This document shows positions 9,159 through 18,076 of a DNA stretch of 64,000 nucleotides, piece after piece; position 1 is the first letter of the stretch; every line of letters begins with the position of its first letter. The translations under genes and the position numbers were made by a program. The stretch is from assembly GCA_038326165.1 (NCBI GenBank), contig JBBQJT010000007.1, positions 1-64,000 of the forward strand. Reading direction: 5' to 3'. Below the pieces are notes generated by a model. The model did no database searches, was not told where the DNA came from, and saw nothing but the letters and a program-made list of their open reading frames with translations. Source of the DNA: JAEUUM01 sp038326165. GTDB lineage: Bacteria; Bacteroidota; Bacteroidia; Chitinophagales; Saprospiraceae.

Positions 9159-12100
9159 ATGAGAGCAATTTTACTTTCCATGGTGATTTTCTTGACCCTT
9201 ACTATTCAAGCTCAAAACAAACTAAAAGTCATCCAAAAGAGCCAAAAATCTGGCATTTTTAGTCCAGAACCTTTAAATGACTGGAAGATCGGAATTCCAA
9301 ATGCCCCTTCGCTCTTTGATTCTGAAAACGGCTACCCCGCATTTGGAACCATGAAAAAGATGTTGCCGGGTTTCAAAGTTCTACAGTATACATCTGAAGG
9401 AAAACCCAGTTGGATTGAAGGAAGGCTGCCTAAATCAAAACCATTGACAGGTCAAGTAGAGGCTGATGCAGTCAGTTATCTTGAATATTTGAAGCCATTA
9501 TTGGGTCTGTTGAGTGAAACAACATGGCGGATTGCTGAAACAAGCAAAGACGACTTTGGAAAAACTCACATTAGCGTATTGCAATACATCGACGGCATAA
9601 AAGTTTACAATGGCGAGTTTAAAGTCCATTGTGATGAAAACGGGCCCTATTTGTGCAATGGGTCCTTTTTTGCCGAACAGAGAACAACTTGTAATTCCGC
9701 TGAAATTTCAACTCAAATTTTATTCAATTCAATCCAAACTGAATTGGTAAATGAACTGAGATACCACACCTTGTCAGCTGAGGAACTGTATTTGATTCCT
9801 CATGCAGACCAAGTTGTTGAAGAAAAAGTCTGGTTCCTCCAAACAGGAACCAATCAACTGGCCCAAGTCATGCATTTTACCATTTATCCAAATGTGGCAC
9901 ATCGTTGGGAGTATTTCGTGGACATATGCAAAGGCACAGTGCTCAATAAATTCGAAAGTCTGTGTGGTGCACATGGTCGCCCCCAACTTCAAAAGCAGAA
10001 TGAACTATTGGTGGATGGTCCTAAAACTGCAACGGCTTTGGATTTGAATAATATTTCACGTACACTAAATACCTATCAAGTAGGGAGTACTTATTATCTT
10101 GAAGATGCTTCTACCATCATGTTCAATCCAACTCAGTCACAAATGCCCAATGATGCAGTTGGAGCAATTATTACACTTGATGCTGGAAACAAAAGCCCAA
10201 ACGCTTCTAATTTCAACTATACTTTAATCAGCTCAAACAACAATTCTTGGTCCAGCAAAAATGCTGTTTCAGGGCATTGGAACGCGCAAGAGGCTTACAA
10301 ATATTTCAACACAACCCACGGCCGAAAAGGAATTGACAACAATGGAGGAAATATAATCAGTCTCATCAATGTTGCAGATGACAATGGAGGAGGATTGGAT
10401 AATGCTTTCTGGAACGGACAAGCTATGTTTTATGGGAGTGGCGACCAAGCATTTAAACCCTTGGCAGGAGGATTGGATGTAGGTGGTCATGAAATGGCAC
10501 ATGGTGTGGTAGGTACTACAGCAAACCTAGAATACCAAGGCGAATCAGGCGCTCTCAACGAATCTTATGCGGATATTTTTGGTGCAATGATAGACAGAAA
10601 TGACTGGCTCATTGGTGAAGATGTAGTTAAAGTTTCAGCCTTTCCTTCAGGTGCCTTGAGAAGCATGTCAGATCCACATAATGGAGGAACAAGCCTAAAT
10701 GATCCTGGTTATCAGCCTAAAATATTGAGTGAAAAATACAATGGCAGTGAGGACAACGAAGGCGTTCACATCAACAGTGGAATTCCAAACTATGCCTTTT
10801 TTCTCTTTGCAAGCAACCCAGCAGTTGGTAAAGACAAAGCAGAAAAAATTTACTATAAAGCGCTGGTTGACTATCTGGTAAAATCTTCGAAGTTTATCGA
10901 TGCAAGAGCAGCAGTGGTCCAAGCAGCAAAAGATATTCATGGAGCTGGTTCACCAATTGTAACCGCAGCTGAAAATGCATTTGCATCAGTAGGCATCGGT
11001 GGTGGAGGAAATGCCGGTGGAAGTAACTACCAAAAAGATGTGAGTGTTAACCCTGGTGATGATTTTATAGTTGCAACCGATGAAAACAATTCAAAACTTT
11101 ACATTGCTTATGGAGCCAATTTTTCGACAATTGAGGTCTTGGCTGATATTCCTGTCAATAGTAAACCTTCAGTAACTGATGATGGATCGGCAGTAGTATT
11201 TACAAGTAGCGACAAAAAAATATATGGCGTCATCATAGATTGGTCTACAGGTCAGACCAATCTGATAACAATTAGCAACGAAGCTAAATGGGACAATGTG
11301 GCGGTTTCAAAAGATGGTTTCAGAATAGCTGCTGTACCACTGCAGGCCATCAATGAACTATGGGTTTTTGATTTTTCGCTAACACAATGGAATAAATTTG
11401 ATCTTTACAATCCCACCTACACACAAGGAATAAATACTGGCGATGTTGAATATGCAGATGCACTGGAATGGGATTTCAGTGGAAATTATGTCATATATGA
11501 TGCATACAACAATCTGAATGGTGTCAATGGCACCGTCAACTGGTGGGACATTGGATTTATCAGAGCGTTTAACAAATCCAATTTCACCTTTGGTGATGGT
11601 AAAATTGATAAGCTTTTCTCCGGAATTCCGGAAAATGTCAGTATTGGCAATCCTTCATTTTCTAAAAATTCACCGTACGTCATCGCTTTTGATTATATAG
11701 ATGAGGCAAGTGGTGATATTGCAGTATTGGGCTATAATCTTGAGACCGGTGCTAACGGCACAATAGTAGTGCAGTCCGAACCAGGTATTCCAAGTTTTTC
11801 AAGATTGGACAATGAAATAGTGTTCAACAGTGTCAATGATGAAATATCGAAAATAGCTATCAAATCGAATAAAATTGAAGCAAATGGCACTGACAATGTT
11901 TTATTCACAGGAGGTAGGCAAGCAGTTTGGTTTAGCAATGGCCTCAGAACAATCAATATTGCCACCCAAGAGCAGAACAAATCAATTGGATGGAAGTTAC
12001 TCAATACCTTGGCTCCAGACAGATTGCAATTGCAAAATGTGGGCCCTAAAAATCAATCCCTCCATTTTTCAATTATTGATCTAAATGGTCGTACATTACA

Positions 12101-12230
12101 AACTCAACAGAATGAAATACCAATTAATGACTCAGTAATCATTCAATTGGATCAGCTCCGATCAGGATTGTATATTTTGACCGGTTATGACTCCGAAGGA
12201 AGTTTTTCATTCAAATTTGTTAAGCCCTAA
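9159..12230 (+). CDS. Secreted M4 family (thermolysin-like) metallopeptidase, T9SS type A sorted
   Basis: 1023 residues from the ATG at 9159, which sits one base after the lipoprotein stop and opens a signal peptide (MRAILLSMVIFLTLTIQAQ); an earlier in-frame start would overlap that gene. A propeptide region (about 60-280, FTP/PepSY type) precedes the catalytic domain. The zinc site is HEMAH at 444-448 and the third ligand is Glu468 in ALNESYAD, exactly 20 residues on as in thermolysin. After the peptidase (about 620) comes a WD40/TolB-like beta-propeller-type region, then a C-terminal sorting module (about 945-1023). It is probably a surface or secreted protease released from its propeptide outside the cell. 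Confidence 0.92.
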   Translation: MRAILLSMVIFLTLTIQAQNKLKVIQKSQKSGIFSPEPLNDWKIGIPNAPSLFDSENGYPAFGTMKKMLPGFKVLQYTSEGKPSWIEGRLPKSKPLTGQVEADAVSYLEYLKPLLGLLSETTWRIAETSKDDFGKTHISVLQYIDGIKVYNGEFKVHCDENGPYLCNGSFFAEQRTTCNSAEISTQILFNSIQTELVNELRYHTLSAEELYLIPHADQVVEEKVWFLQTGTNQLAQVMHFTIYPNVAHRWEYFVDICKGTVLNKFESLCGAHGRPQLQKQNELLVDGPKTATALDLNNISRTLNTYQVGSTYYLEDASTIMFNPTQSQMPNDAVGAIITLDAGNKSPNASNFNYTLISSNNNSWSSKNAVSGHWNAQEAYKYFNTTHGRKGIDNNGGNIISLINVADDNGGGLDNAFWNGQAMFYGSGDQAFKPLAGGLDVGGHEMAHGVVGTTANLEYQGESGALNESYADIFGAMIDRNDWLIGEDVVKVSAFPSGALRSMSDPHNGGTSLNDPGYQPKILSEKYNGSEDNEGVHINSGIPNYAFFLFASNPAVGKDKAEKIYYKALVDYLVKSSKFIDARAAVVQAAKDIHGAGSPIVTAAENAFASVGIGGGGNAGGSNYQKDVSVNPGDDFIVATDENNSKLYIAYGANFSTIEVLADIPVNSKPSVTDDGSAVVFTSSDKKIYGVIIDWSTGQTNLITISNEAKWDNVAVSKDGFRIAAVPLQAINELWVFDFSLTQWNKFDLYNPTYTQGINTGDVEYADALEWDFSGNYVIYDAYNNLNGVNGTVNWWDIGFIRAFNKSNFTFGDGKIDKLFSGIPENVSIGNPSFSKNSPYVIAFDYIDEASGDIAVLGYNLETGANGTIVVQSEPGIPSFSRLDNEIVFNSVNDEISKIAIKSNKIEANGTDNVLFTGGRQAVWFSNGLRTINIATQEQNKSIGWKLLNTLAPDRLQLQNVGPKNQSLHFSIIDLNGRTLQTQQNEIPINDSVIIQLDQLRSGLYILTGYDSEGSFSFKFVKP

Positions 12231-12291
12231 CATAGAATAAAAAATGGCCTCATAATTCAGCTTTATTCATTAACCTAATCAATCAACACTT

Positions 12292-14421
12292 ATGGCTTTT
12301 GAATCAAAAAACATCCGCAACATTGTCCTACTGGGTCACCCTGGCAGTGGCAAAACAACATTGGCAGAAGATATGCTTTTCGAAGCCAATGCAATTCCCA
12401 AGAGAGGAAAGGTGGAAGAAGGAACAGCCGTTTCTGATTACACCTCAGTTGAGCAAGCAAAAGGTAATTCTATATTTAGTACGCTATTGCACGCAAATTG
12501 GAAAGATTCAAAAATCAACATCATAGATACACCGGGCTACGATGATTTTATAGGAGAAGTGTTATCATCACTGAAAGTGGCAGATACTGCTATCATGTTG
12601 TTGAATGCCAAAAGCGGTGTAGAAGTTGGAACCGAAATCATCTGGGAGACTATTGAGAAGTTTCATACACCAGCTATGTTCGTTGTAAATCATCTTGACA
12701 ATGATAAAGCTGACTTCGAGCAAACCGTGCAACAAGCTCAAGAAAGATTCGGCAATAAACTTGCCATTGTACAATATCCCCTCAATCAAGGAGGAGGCTT
12801 TAATGCGATTGTCGATGCTTTGAGGATGGTAGTTTATGAATTCCCTACTGGTGGAGGAAAGCCAGTCAAAAAGATTATACCGGAAAGTGAAATGCCACGA
12901 GCCATGGAACTTCACAACAAACTGGTTGAGGCTGCCGCCGAAAACGAGGAAGGCTTAATGGATAAATTCTTTGAACAAGGCACACTCGATGAATCAGATT
13001 TGCAAAAAGGATTAACTATAGCGTTAGCAAACCAGCAGATATTTCCAATTTTTTGTGCCTCAGGAGCAAAAAATATGGGAAGTGGTCGCATCATGGGATT
13101 CATCAATGATATTTGCCCTTCGCCAGCTGATAGGCCGGAGGCAAAATTAGACGATGGAGGCACATTGGCTTGCAACAGTTCAGCAGAAACGGTGGTATTC
13201 ATTTATAAAACCATTACTGAACCAAATGTAGGCAATGTCTCTTATTTTAAAGTCTATTCAGGAACATTGAAAGCAGGTGACGAACTTCAAAACAATGCCA
13301 ATAGAACAGGCGAACGTTTCACGCAAATCTTTACCTCCAATGGAAAAATCAGAGACGCAGTCGAAGCTTTAAAAGCTGGTGATTTGGGTGTAACATTAAA
13401 ACTGAAAAATAGCCATTCCAATAACACCCTTGTATCCAAAGGTTCAACCAAAACCATTGACCCTATTCATTTTCCTGAGCCTAGGATCCGAGCAGGAGTG
13501 CGCCCTCCGAGCAAACAAGAGATGGAAAAATTAATGAAAGCGCTTCATTTGATCCAAGAGGAAGATCCAACCTTAATTGTGGAATTGGATCCTCATCTCA
13601 AACAAACCATTATCCAAGGTCAAGGTCAACTTCATTTGGATATCGTAAAATATAGAATCGAGAAGGTCAACGGCATCGTCATGGAGTTTGAAAAGCCAAA
13701 GATCCCTTATCGTGAAACAATTACCAAAGAAGCCAACGATATCTACCGTCATAAAAAACAATCCGGTGGTTCAGGACAATTTGCAGAAGTACACATGCGA
13801 ATTGAACCATATCATGAAGGGATGCCAGACCCACATGGGTTGAGTGTTAAAAAGCTTGAAGTTGACGAGCTGCCTTGGGGTGGAAAGTTGGTTTTTGCTT
13901 GGTGTATTATCGGAGGTTCAATTGACTCCAAGTTCTCCAATGCCATTAAAAAAGGTGTGTTGCTTAAAATGGAAAATGGACCGCTTACTGGTTCAGCTTG
14001 CACGGATATCAGAGTATGCATTTATGATGGAAAGATGCACCCAGTAGACTCAAACGATATGGCTTTTCAATTGGCCGGTATGAACGTATTCAAAGCCTGC
14101 TTCAAGAATGCAAATCCTCAGATTCTTGAACCGATATATAACGTGGAAATATTGTGCTCAGAAGAAGTATTGGGCGATATAATGGGCGACCTACAAACCC
14201 GCCGCGCACACATAATGGGAATTGATAGCGAAGGTCATTATCAAAAAATAATGGCAAAGGTCCCACTTGCTGAATTGTACCAATACAACTCAAGCTTGAG
14301 ATCTATTTCACAAGGGAGAGCCAAGTTTCATCGTTCATTTGCCGAATACACTGCTACTACTCCCGAGATACAATCCAAACTTATTGCAGACCATGTTTCC
14401 CATGCGGATGAAGACGAATAA
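12292..14421 (+). CDS. Elongation factor G paralogue (EF-G2-like) with altered GTPase motifs
   Basis: 709 residues with the full EF-G domain order: G domain, beta-barrel (about 290-380), and domains III-V, ending in a QTRRAHIMGI segment typical of domain V. The nucleotide-binding motifs depart from housekeeping EF-G: G1 is GHPGSGKTT (15-23), the switch I RGITI block reads AKGNSI (56-61), switch II is DTPGY with Tyr in place of the catalytic His (79-83), and G4 is NHLD instead of NKxD (133-136). Bacteroides thetaiotaomicron has an EF-G paralogue, EF-G2, reported to support translation without GTP hydrolysis. This protein may play a similar role, but that is inference. It is not next to rpsL/rpsG/tufA, so it is not the main fusA. 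Confidence 0.85.
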   Translation: MAFESKNIRNIVLLGHPGSGKTTLAEDMLFEANAIPKRGKVEEGTAVSDYTSVEQAKGNSIFSTLLHANWKDSKINIIDTPGYDDFIGEVLSSLKVADTAIMLLNAKSGVEVGTEIIWETIEKFHTPAMFVVNHLDNDKADFEQTVQQAQERFGNKLAIVQYPLNQGGGFNAIVDALRMVVYEFPTGGGKPVKKIIPESEMPRAMELHNKLVEAAAENEEGLMDKFFEQGTLDESDLQKGLTIALANQQIFPIFCASGAKNMGSGRIMGFINDICPSPADRPEAKLDDGGTLACNSSAETVVFIYKTITEPNVGNVSYFKVYSGTLKAGDELQNNANRTGERFTQIFTSNGKIRDAVEALKAGDLGVTLKLKNSHSNNTLVSKGSTKTIDPIHFPEPRIRAGVRPPSKQEMEKLMKALHLIQEEDPTLIVELDPHLKQTIIQGQGQLHLDIVKYRIEKVNGIVMEFEKPKIPYRETITKEANDIYRHKKQSGGSGQFAEVHMRIEPYHEGMPDPHGLSVKKLEVDELPWGGKLVFAWCIIGGSIDSKFSNAIKKGVLLKMENGPLTGSACTDIRVCIYDGKMHPVDSNDMAFQLAGMNVFKACFKNANPQILEPIYNVEILCSEEVLGDIMGDLQTRRAHIMGIDSEGHYQKIMAKVPLAELYQYNSSLRSISQGRAKFHRSFAEYTATTPEIQSKLIADHVSHADEDE

Positions 14422-14443
14422 ACGTTTTTTCTTAAAAAACGTT
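14421..14443. terminator. Inverted repeat after the EF-G paralogue
   Basis: AACGTTTTTT (14421-14430) and AAAAAACGTT (14434-14443) form a perfect 10-bp stem with a CTT loop, starting right after the EF-G stop. No T run follows on the plus strand, so termination would rely on the A/T-rich stem itself. Confidence 0.45.
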
Positions 14444-14471
14444 AAACTTCTCTTAATCAGATTAAGTCTTA

Positions 14472-14503
14472 TTGACTATTTGATCAAATGTCGTTTATAT
14501 TTG
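14472..14503 (+). promoter_or_regulatory. Promoter of the Cys-rich exported protein
   Basis: TTG (14472-14474), 21 bases, then TATATTTG (14496-14503) match the Bacteroidota TTG / TAnnTTTG consensus. The start codon is 33 bases downstream, leaving an A-rich leader of about 25 nt, which favours efficient translation in this phylum. Confidence 0.7.
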
Positions 14504-14536
14504 TACAATAATTTTTAACAAAAAAAAATCATTCCA

Positions 14537-14983
14537 ATGAAAAAGTTCATGTTTTTAACACTCGTTGCTTGTTGCGTTTCTCTTTTCGCAACTGCACAAA
14601 GCGCATCTTGTTGCAAAGGTTCAACTAAATCTTGTTCAAAATCCACCGCATCTGCTCAAGCTCCTGCAAGCAGCGAAGCTATTGCTAAAGCAGTAAATAT
14701 GGATTCAAGTGTTGAAGCAAGAACTGAAGGCGACAATACTTACTATGTTCGTAAAGATGTTTGCGCTCAAAGCGGAAAAGTATCTTACAACAAAGTAGAA
14801 TATTGCTCAAAAGAAGGAAAATTCATAAACATGGGCCCTTCTGAAGCTAATGGCTCTAAAGCATCTTGCTCAAGCAAGGCTGCTGGTTGTTCTAAGGAGA
14901 AAGCTGCATGCTGCTCAAAGAAAGGTTCAACAGTTGAAGCTACTTCAGCTCCAAGCAAAATGGTGAGAAACAGTTCTAACTAA
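14537..14983 (+). CDS. Small Cys-rich exported protein, unknown function
   Basis: 148 residues. A signal peptide (MKKFMFLTLVACCVSLFATAQ) is followed by a mature part rich in Ser, Lys, Ala and Cys. Cys pairs sit at the start (SASCCKG) and end (KAACCSKKG), with CSK or CSS words repeated along the chain. A central block (about 50-105) with NTYYVRKDVCAQSGKVSYNKVEYC could form a small folded unit. Metal binding or extracellular cross-linking are possible, but no family is recognised. A consensus promoter and a perfect terminator flank it, so it is a single-gene, possibly highly expressed unit. Confidence 0.75.
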   Translation: MKKFMFLTLVACCVSLFATAQSASCCKGSTKSCSKSTASAQAPASSEAIAKAVNMDSSVEARTEGDNTYYVRKDVCAQSGKVSYNKVEYCSKEGKFINMGPSEANGSKASCSSKAAGCSKEKAACCSKKGSTVEATSAPSKMVRNSSN

Positions 14984-15008
14984 TTCTTTGGAATCAAGAA
15001 ATAAATCA

Positions 15009-15037
15009 GGCGACTTGCATTCAAGTCGCCTTTTTTT
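15009..15037 (+). terminator. Rho-independent terminator
   Basis: GGCGACTTG (15009-15017) pairs perfectly with CAAGTCGCC (15022-15030) across a 4-base loop and is followed by seven T. It ends the Cys-rich protein transcript. Confidence 0.93.
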
Positions 15038-15137
15038 ATGCTCAATAATAAGCTATAGAATTCTCGGCAGAATAAATAATAGGAAAAATAAATTATCTGC
15101 TATCGACCAAGCTAAACAAAAATTTGAGAGGGATAAA

Positions 15138-15171
15138 ATACAAAAGGAGCTACTTAAAAAGTAACTCCTTT
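15138..15171 (-). terminator. Terminator of the tRNA-Val transcript
   Basis: Read on the minus strand, AAAGGAG..AC pairs with GT..CTCCTTT (plus-strand arms near 15143-15152 and 15161-15171), then a T-rich tract follows. It begins 4 bases past the tRNA 3' end. Confidence 0.6.
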
Positions 15172-15174
15172 CTG

Positions 15175-15249
15175 TGGGCTTTGAGGGATTCGAACCCCCG
15201 ACCCTCTCGGTGTAAACGAGATGCTCTGAACCAACTGAGCTAAAAGCCC
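15175..15249 (-). tRNA. tRNA-Val (anticodon UAC)
   Basis: The minus strand folds as a standard cloverleaf: acceptor GGGCTTT / AAAGCCC, D arm with AGCTCAGTTGGTTCAGAGC, anticodon stem TCTCG / CGAGA around the loop TTTACAC (anticodon TAC, reads GUA and related Val codons), and a T arm with GGTTCGAATCC. The CCA end is not encoded; the discriminator base is A. The 75-nt length is normal. Open frames across it give the well-known spurious peptide produced by translating tRNA genes. Confidence 0.97.
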
Positions 15250-15274
15250 TAGATCGCATTTTTAAAAGCGACTG

Positions 15275-15305
15275 CAAAGATGCAGTCTTCTTTCTAAATA
15301 TCAAA
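15275..15305 (-). promoter_or_regulatory. Promoter of tRNA-Val
   Basis: On the minus strand TTTG (15305-15302), 19 bases, then CATCTTTG (15282-15275) give a Bacteroidota-type promoter about 26 bases before the tRNA 5' end. The 12-mer TGCATCTTTGCA also occurs upstream of the HU gene (23865-23876). Confidence 0.6.
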
Positions 15306-15399
15306 TAGTTTTCAAAAAATAATTCTACATTTCGTTTTATGTTATATACCTAACATATGAGATCTCACGTTAACTTTAGGTGTCCTTTAACCTAGCACC

Positions 15400-18069
15400 A
15401 TGAATAACAGCATCAAAAAAATCCTCATTTGGAGTTTGTCAAGCTTGTTAGGCCTATATTTATTGGCTGTTACCATAGCGTTGTTTCTCGAAGATGAAGT
15501 TGGTAGGAGACTTTTGATTGCTGCCAATGACAGATTGGAACAACCAATACGAACTTCTTCTTTTGAACTTTCTTTTCTCAAACATTTCCCATACGCTACT
15601 GCTACGCTCAACGATGTCACTATAAATGACATAAAAGGAAAGCCACTCCTCAAGGCAAAATCAGTTTCACTGGCGTGTGGAATATGGAGCGTGCTGGCCA
15701 AAGACCCAACCGTTGATGGACTTTATATCAATGATGCAACTTTCAATATTTCAATAGATCCCGATGGCAAAGCCAATTATGAAATTTGGAAAAAGTCAAA
15801 AAAATCAATAAAGGGAAACACTGTTTTTCATTTGAGCAAAGCCACCTTAAATAACACAACAATACATTTTAACAATTTCGCCTCCAAATTAAATACAAGC
15901 ATTTACTTCAAAGAATCACTGATTCATGGAGACTTCTCAGAAGCAATCACAGAAATTGACCTGATGTACTCCGGCAAAATTAATTCTATCGTAAGTAATA
16001 AGAACGTTTACTTAGAAGAAATGCCATTGAATCTCGATTGCACTTTTCAATTTAACAGTATCTCTAAAACTTATAACATCACCAATGGCTTCGTTGATTT
16101 CAATGGAAACCGAATAAATATTGATGGCAAATTGACTGAGACGAAAGATGGCTATCAGATAAAGACAAAAGGGAAAGGCGAAGACTTAAGTCTACAAACC
16201 TTGATTCAATTATCCGGACCAGATACCAGAAAACAACTTGAAAATTTTAGCAGCACTGGCAAAGTAACTATGAATATTACGATTGACGGCAAATTATCCA
16301 AATTCGAAAATCCATCCATCAAAGCCGATTTCATGCTGCAAGATGGTTCCTTTGAATTTCAAAAAAACACACCGGGTATGGATCATGTTTCCATGCGAGG
16401 CTCTTTTTCAAATGGAGCCAGTCGTAAATTGAAGACCTCAAAAATATTGATCCCTGAATTCAAAGGATCTTTTGATGGCATTCCGTTTGCAGCCTCTTTT
16501 ACCGTTAGCGAAATGGATGACCCATTGATTGACTTGAAATTGAATGGTAAAGTTCCTGCTAGCCGTGTAATTCCTCTTCTTAAAGCACAGGCTTTACAAG
16601 GAGCGTCCGGAAATATTGTTCTTCAGCAAATCGCAATTAAGGGAAAAGCATCACAATGGAAAAATGTAACTGCGAATTCCAATATCACTGCTACGGGCAA
16701 AATTTCATTCGAAAACTTCAGCGTCAATGCAAACGGAGAAGACCTAAAAATTCCATCGGGCTTTCTTGATTTGAGTCGTGAAACACTTAAATTGAAAAAT
16801 ATTCATTTTACCGCAATTGGCACCTCCGCTCAGATGGATGGTGAAATAAAAGGCTGGTTTGGAAATATTCTAGATCCTAATTCCAGAGCTGAAATAAAAA
16901 CCAAACTTACTGGCGGCAAACTTGACCTTGAAAAATGGATTTATATATTTTCATCTCCAAGCAAAACCAAGGTCACAGGGATTACCAAATCCACAACTCC
17001 ACAAGTTGCCAGAAATATCAACGGCACGATTAATGTCGAACTTGAAAATATCGTTTACAAAGCAATAAAAGTTGAAAATTTTGCTGGCTCTTTGAATTTT
17101 GCACCCTCTGAAATGATCGTGAGTGGTGATGCAATTGCAATGGGTGGAACTTGGAACATTGAAGGGCAAATTAATTATGGCTCAACAAATAACTTGGAAG
17201 CAATAGTACTAAGTAAAAAAGTTGATATTCAAGAGTTTTTTCGACAATGTGACAACTTTGGTCAAGAAACCATCACTTCGAATCATGTTAGAGGGAAGCT
17301 TATTACTGAAATGTTGCTCTCCGCAGAATGGAAACAAGGTCAAGCATTCGACATGGACAAACTGCACGTCTACTCTGCTGTAAATATTGATAACGGACAA
17401 CTTGTAGGACTTTCTATTCTCGAACAGTTCTCAAAATACATCAAAGTGAAAGATTTAAGAAATCTTCAGTTCAAAAACCTTCAAATGCTTTTCGAGATTG
17501 ATAAAAGTAACATGTATATGCCGATTGTTGACATCCGCAGCAACGCCCTGAATCTGTTAGTAAATGGTGAACACAGTTTCAACAATGAAATAGATTACAA
17601 TTTAAAATTGAATGCTGGTGACGTTCTGATGAACAAATTGGGCATTGGTTCTGGATCAAATGTTGGCAACAATAAGCGCAGGTGGTTGGATATGTATTGG
17701 CATCTTTACGGTCCAATGAATGGTTTCGCTTACAAGCAAGATAAAAGCTTTGTAATGAAGGCCTTTACATCTGGGGAAGTAAGAAAACATAGGATATTAA
17801 ATGCATTGGAAGCAGAATTTGACGATGTGATTGATCCCAGTGATGATTACAACAATGATGTTGTGGAAATACTGGGAACCGACAAGGATCAAATCCAATC
17901 CTTTCAAAAAGAGTCATCTTCTGTAAAGTCCAGCCTTAGTTCAACAGGATTCAAGTCAACCTGGAAAGAAGCTCGGGAAACTTTAAAGAACCCAGCCAAG
18001 CCATTACCCTCAACACAAAAGAAATTTGAAGATAAAGAGGAAGAAGAAGAATTTCTGGATTTTAAATAA
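15400..18069 (+). CDS. AsmA-like envelope protein
   Basis: 889 residues. One N-terminal membrane anchor (about 7-30, ILIWSLSSLLGLYLLAVTIAL) is followed by a long repetitive beta-rich body. The AsmA hallmark near 45-75 (RTSSFELSFLKHFPYATATLNDVTI) and the C-terminal AsmA_2-type region with GNAINVIVNGEHSF-like spacing near 715-740 support the family. AsmA/TamB-type proteins form hydrophobic grooves that carry phospholipids between membranes or affect outer-membrane protein assembly. The tail (about 800-889) is acidic and low-complexity, ending in a Glu run and DFK. It stands alone between tRNA-Val and a convergent anti-sigma gene. Confidence 0.8.
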   Translation: MNNSIKKILIWSLSSLLGLYLLAVTIALFLEDEVGRRLLIAANDRLEQPIRTSSFELSFLKHFPYATATLNDVTINDIKGKPLLKAKSVSLACGIWSVLAKDPTVDGLYINDATFNISIDPDGKANYEIWKKSKKSIKGNTVFHLSKATLNNTTIHFNNFASKLNTSIYFKESLIHGDFSEAITEIDLMYSGKINSIVSNKNVYLEEMPLNLDCTFQFNSISKTYNITNGFVDFNGNRINIDGKLTETKDGYQIKTKGKGEDLSLQTLIQLSGPDTRKQLENFSSTGKVTMNITIDGKLSKFENPSIKADFMLQDGSFEFQKNTPGMDHVSMRGSFSNGASRKLKTSKILIPEFKGSFDGIPFAASFTVSEMDDPLIDLKLNGKVPASRVIPLLKAQALQGASGNIVLQQIAIKGKASQWKNVTANSNITATGKISFENFSVNANGEDLKIPSGFLDLSRETLKLKNIHFTAIGTSAQMDGEIKGWFGNILDPNSRAEIKTKLTGGKLDLEKWIYIFSSPSKTKVTGITKSTTPQVARNINGTINVELENIVYKAIKVENFAGSLNFAPSEMIVSGDAIAMGGTWNIEGQINYGSTNNLEAIVLSKKVDIQEFFRQCDNFGQETITSNHVRGKLITEMLLSAEWKQGQAFDMDKLHVYSAVNIDNGQLVGLSILEQFSKYIKVKDLRNLQFKNLQMLFEIDKSNMYMPIVDIRSNALNLLVNGEHSFNNEIDYNLKLNAGDVLMNKLGIGSGSNVGNNKRRWLDMYWHLYGPMNGFAYKQDKSFVMKAFTSGEVRKHRILNALEAEFDDVIDPSDDYNNDVVEILGTDKDQIQSFQKESSSVKSSLSSTGFKSTWKEARETLKNPAKPLPSTQKKFEDKEEEEEFLDFK

Positions 18070-18076
18070 TGAGTTA

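Noticed and set aside
15053..15304. Minus-strand open frame of 83 codons across tRNA-Val
   Set aside because: It is the well-known false peptide made by translating a tRNA gene; the cloverleaf explains the sequence.
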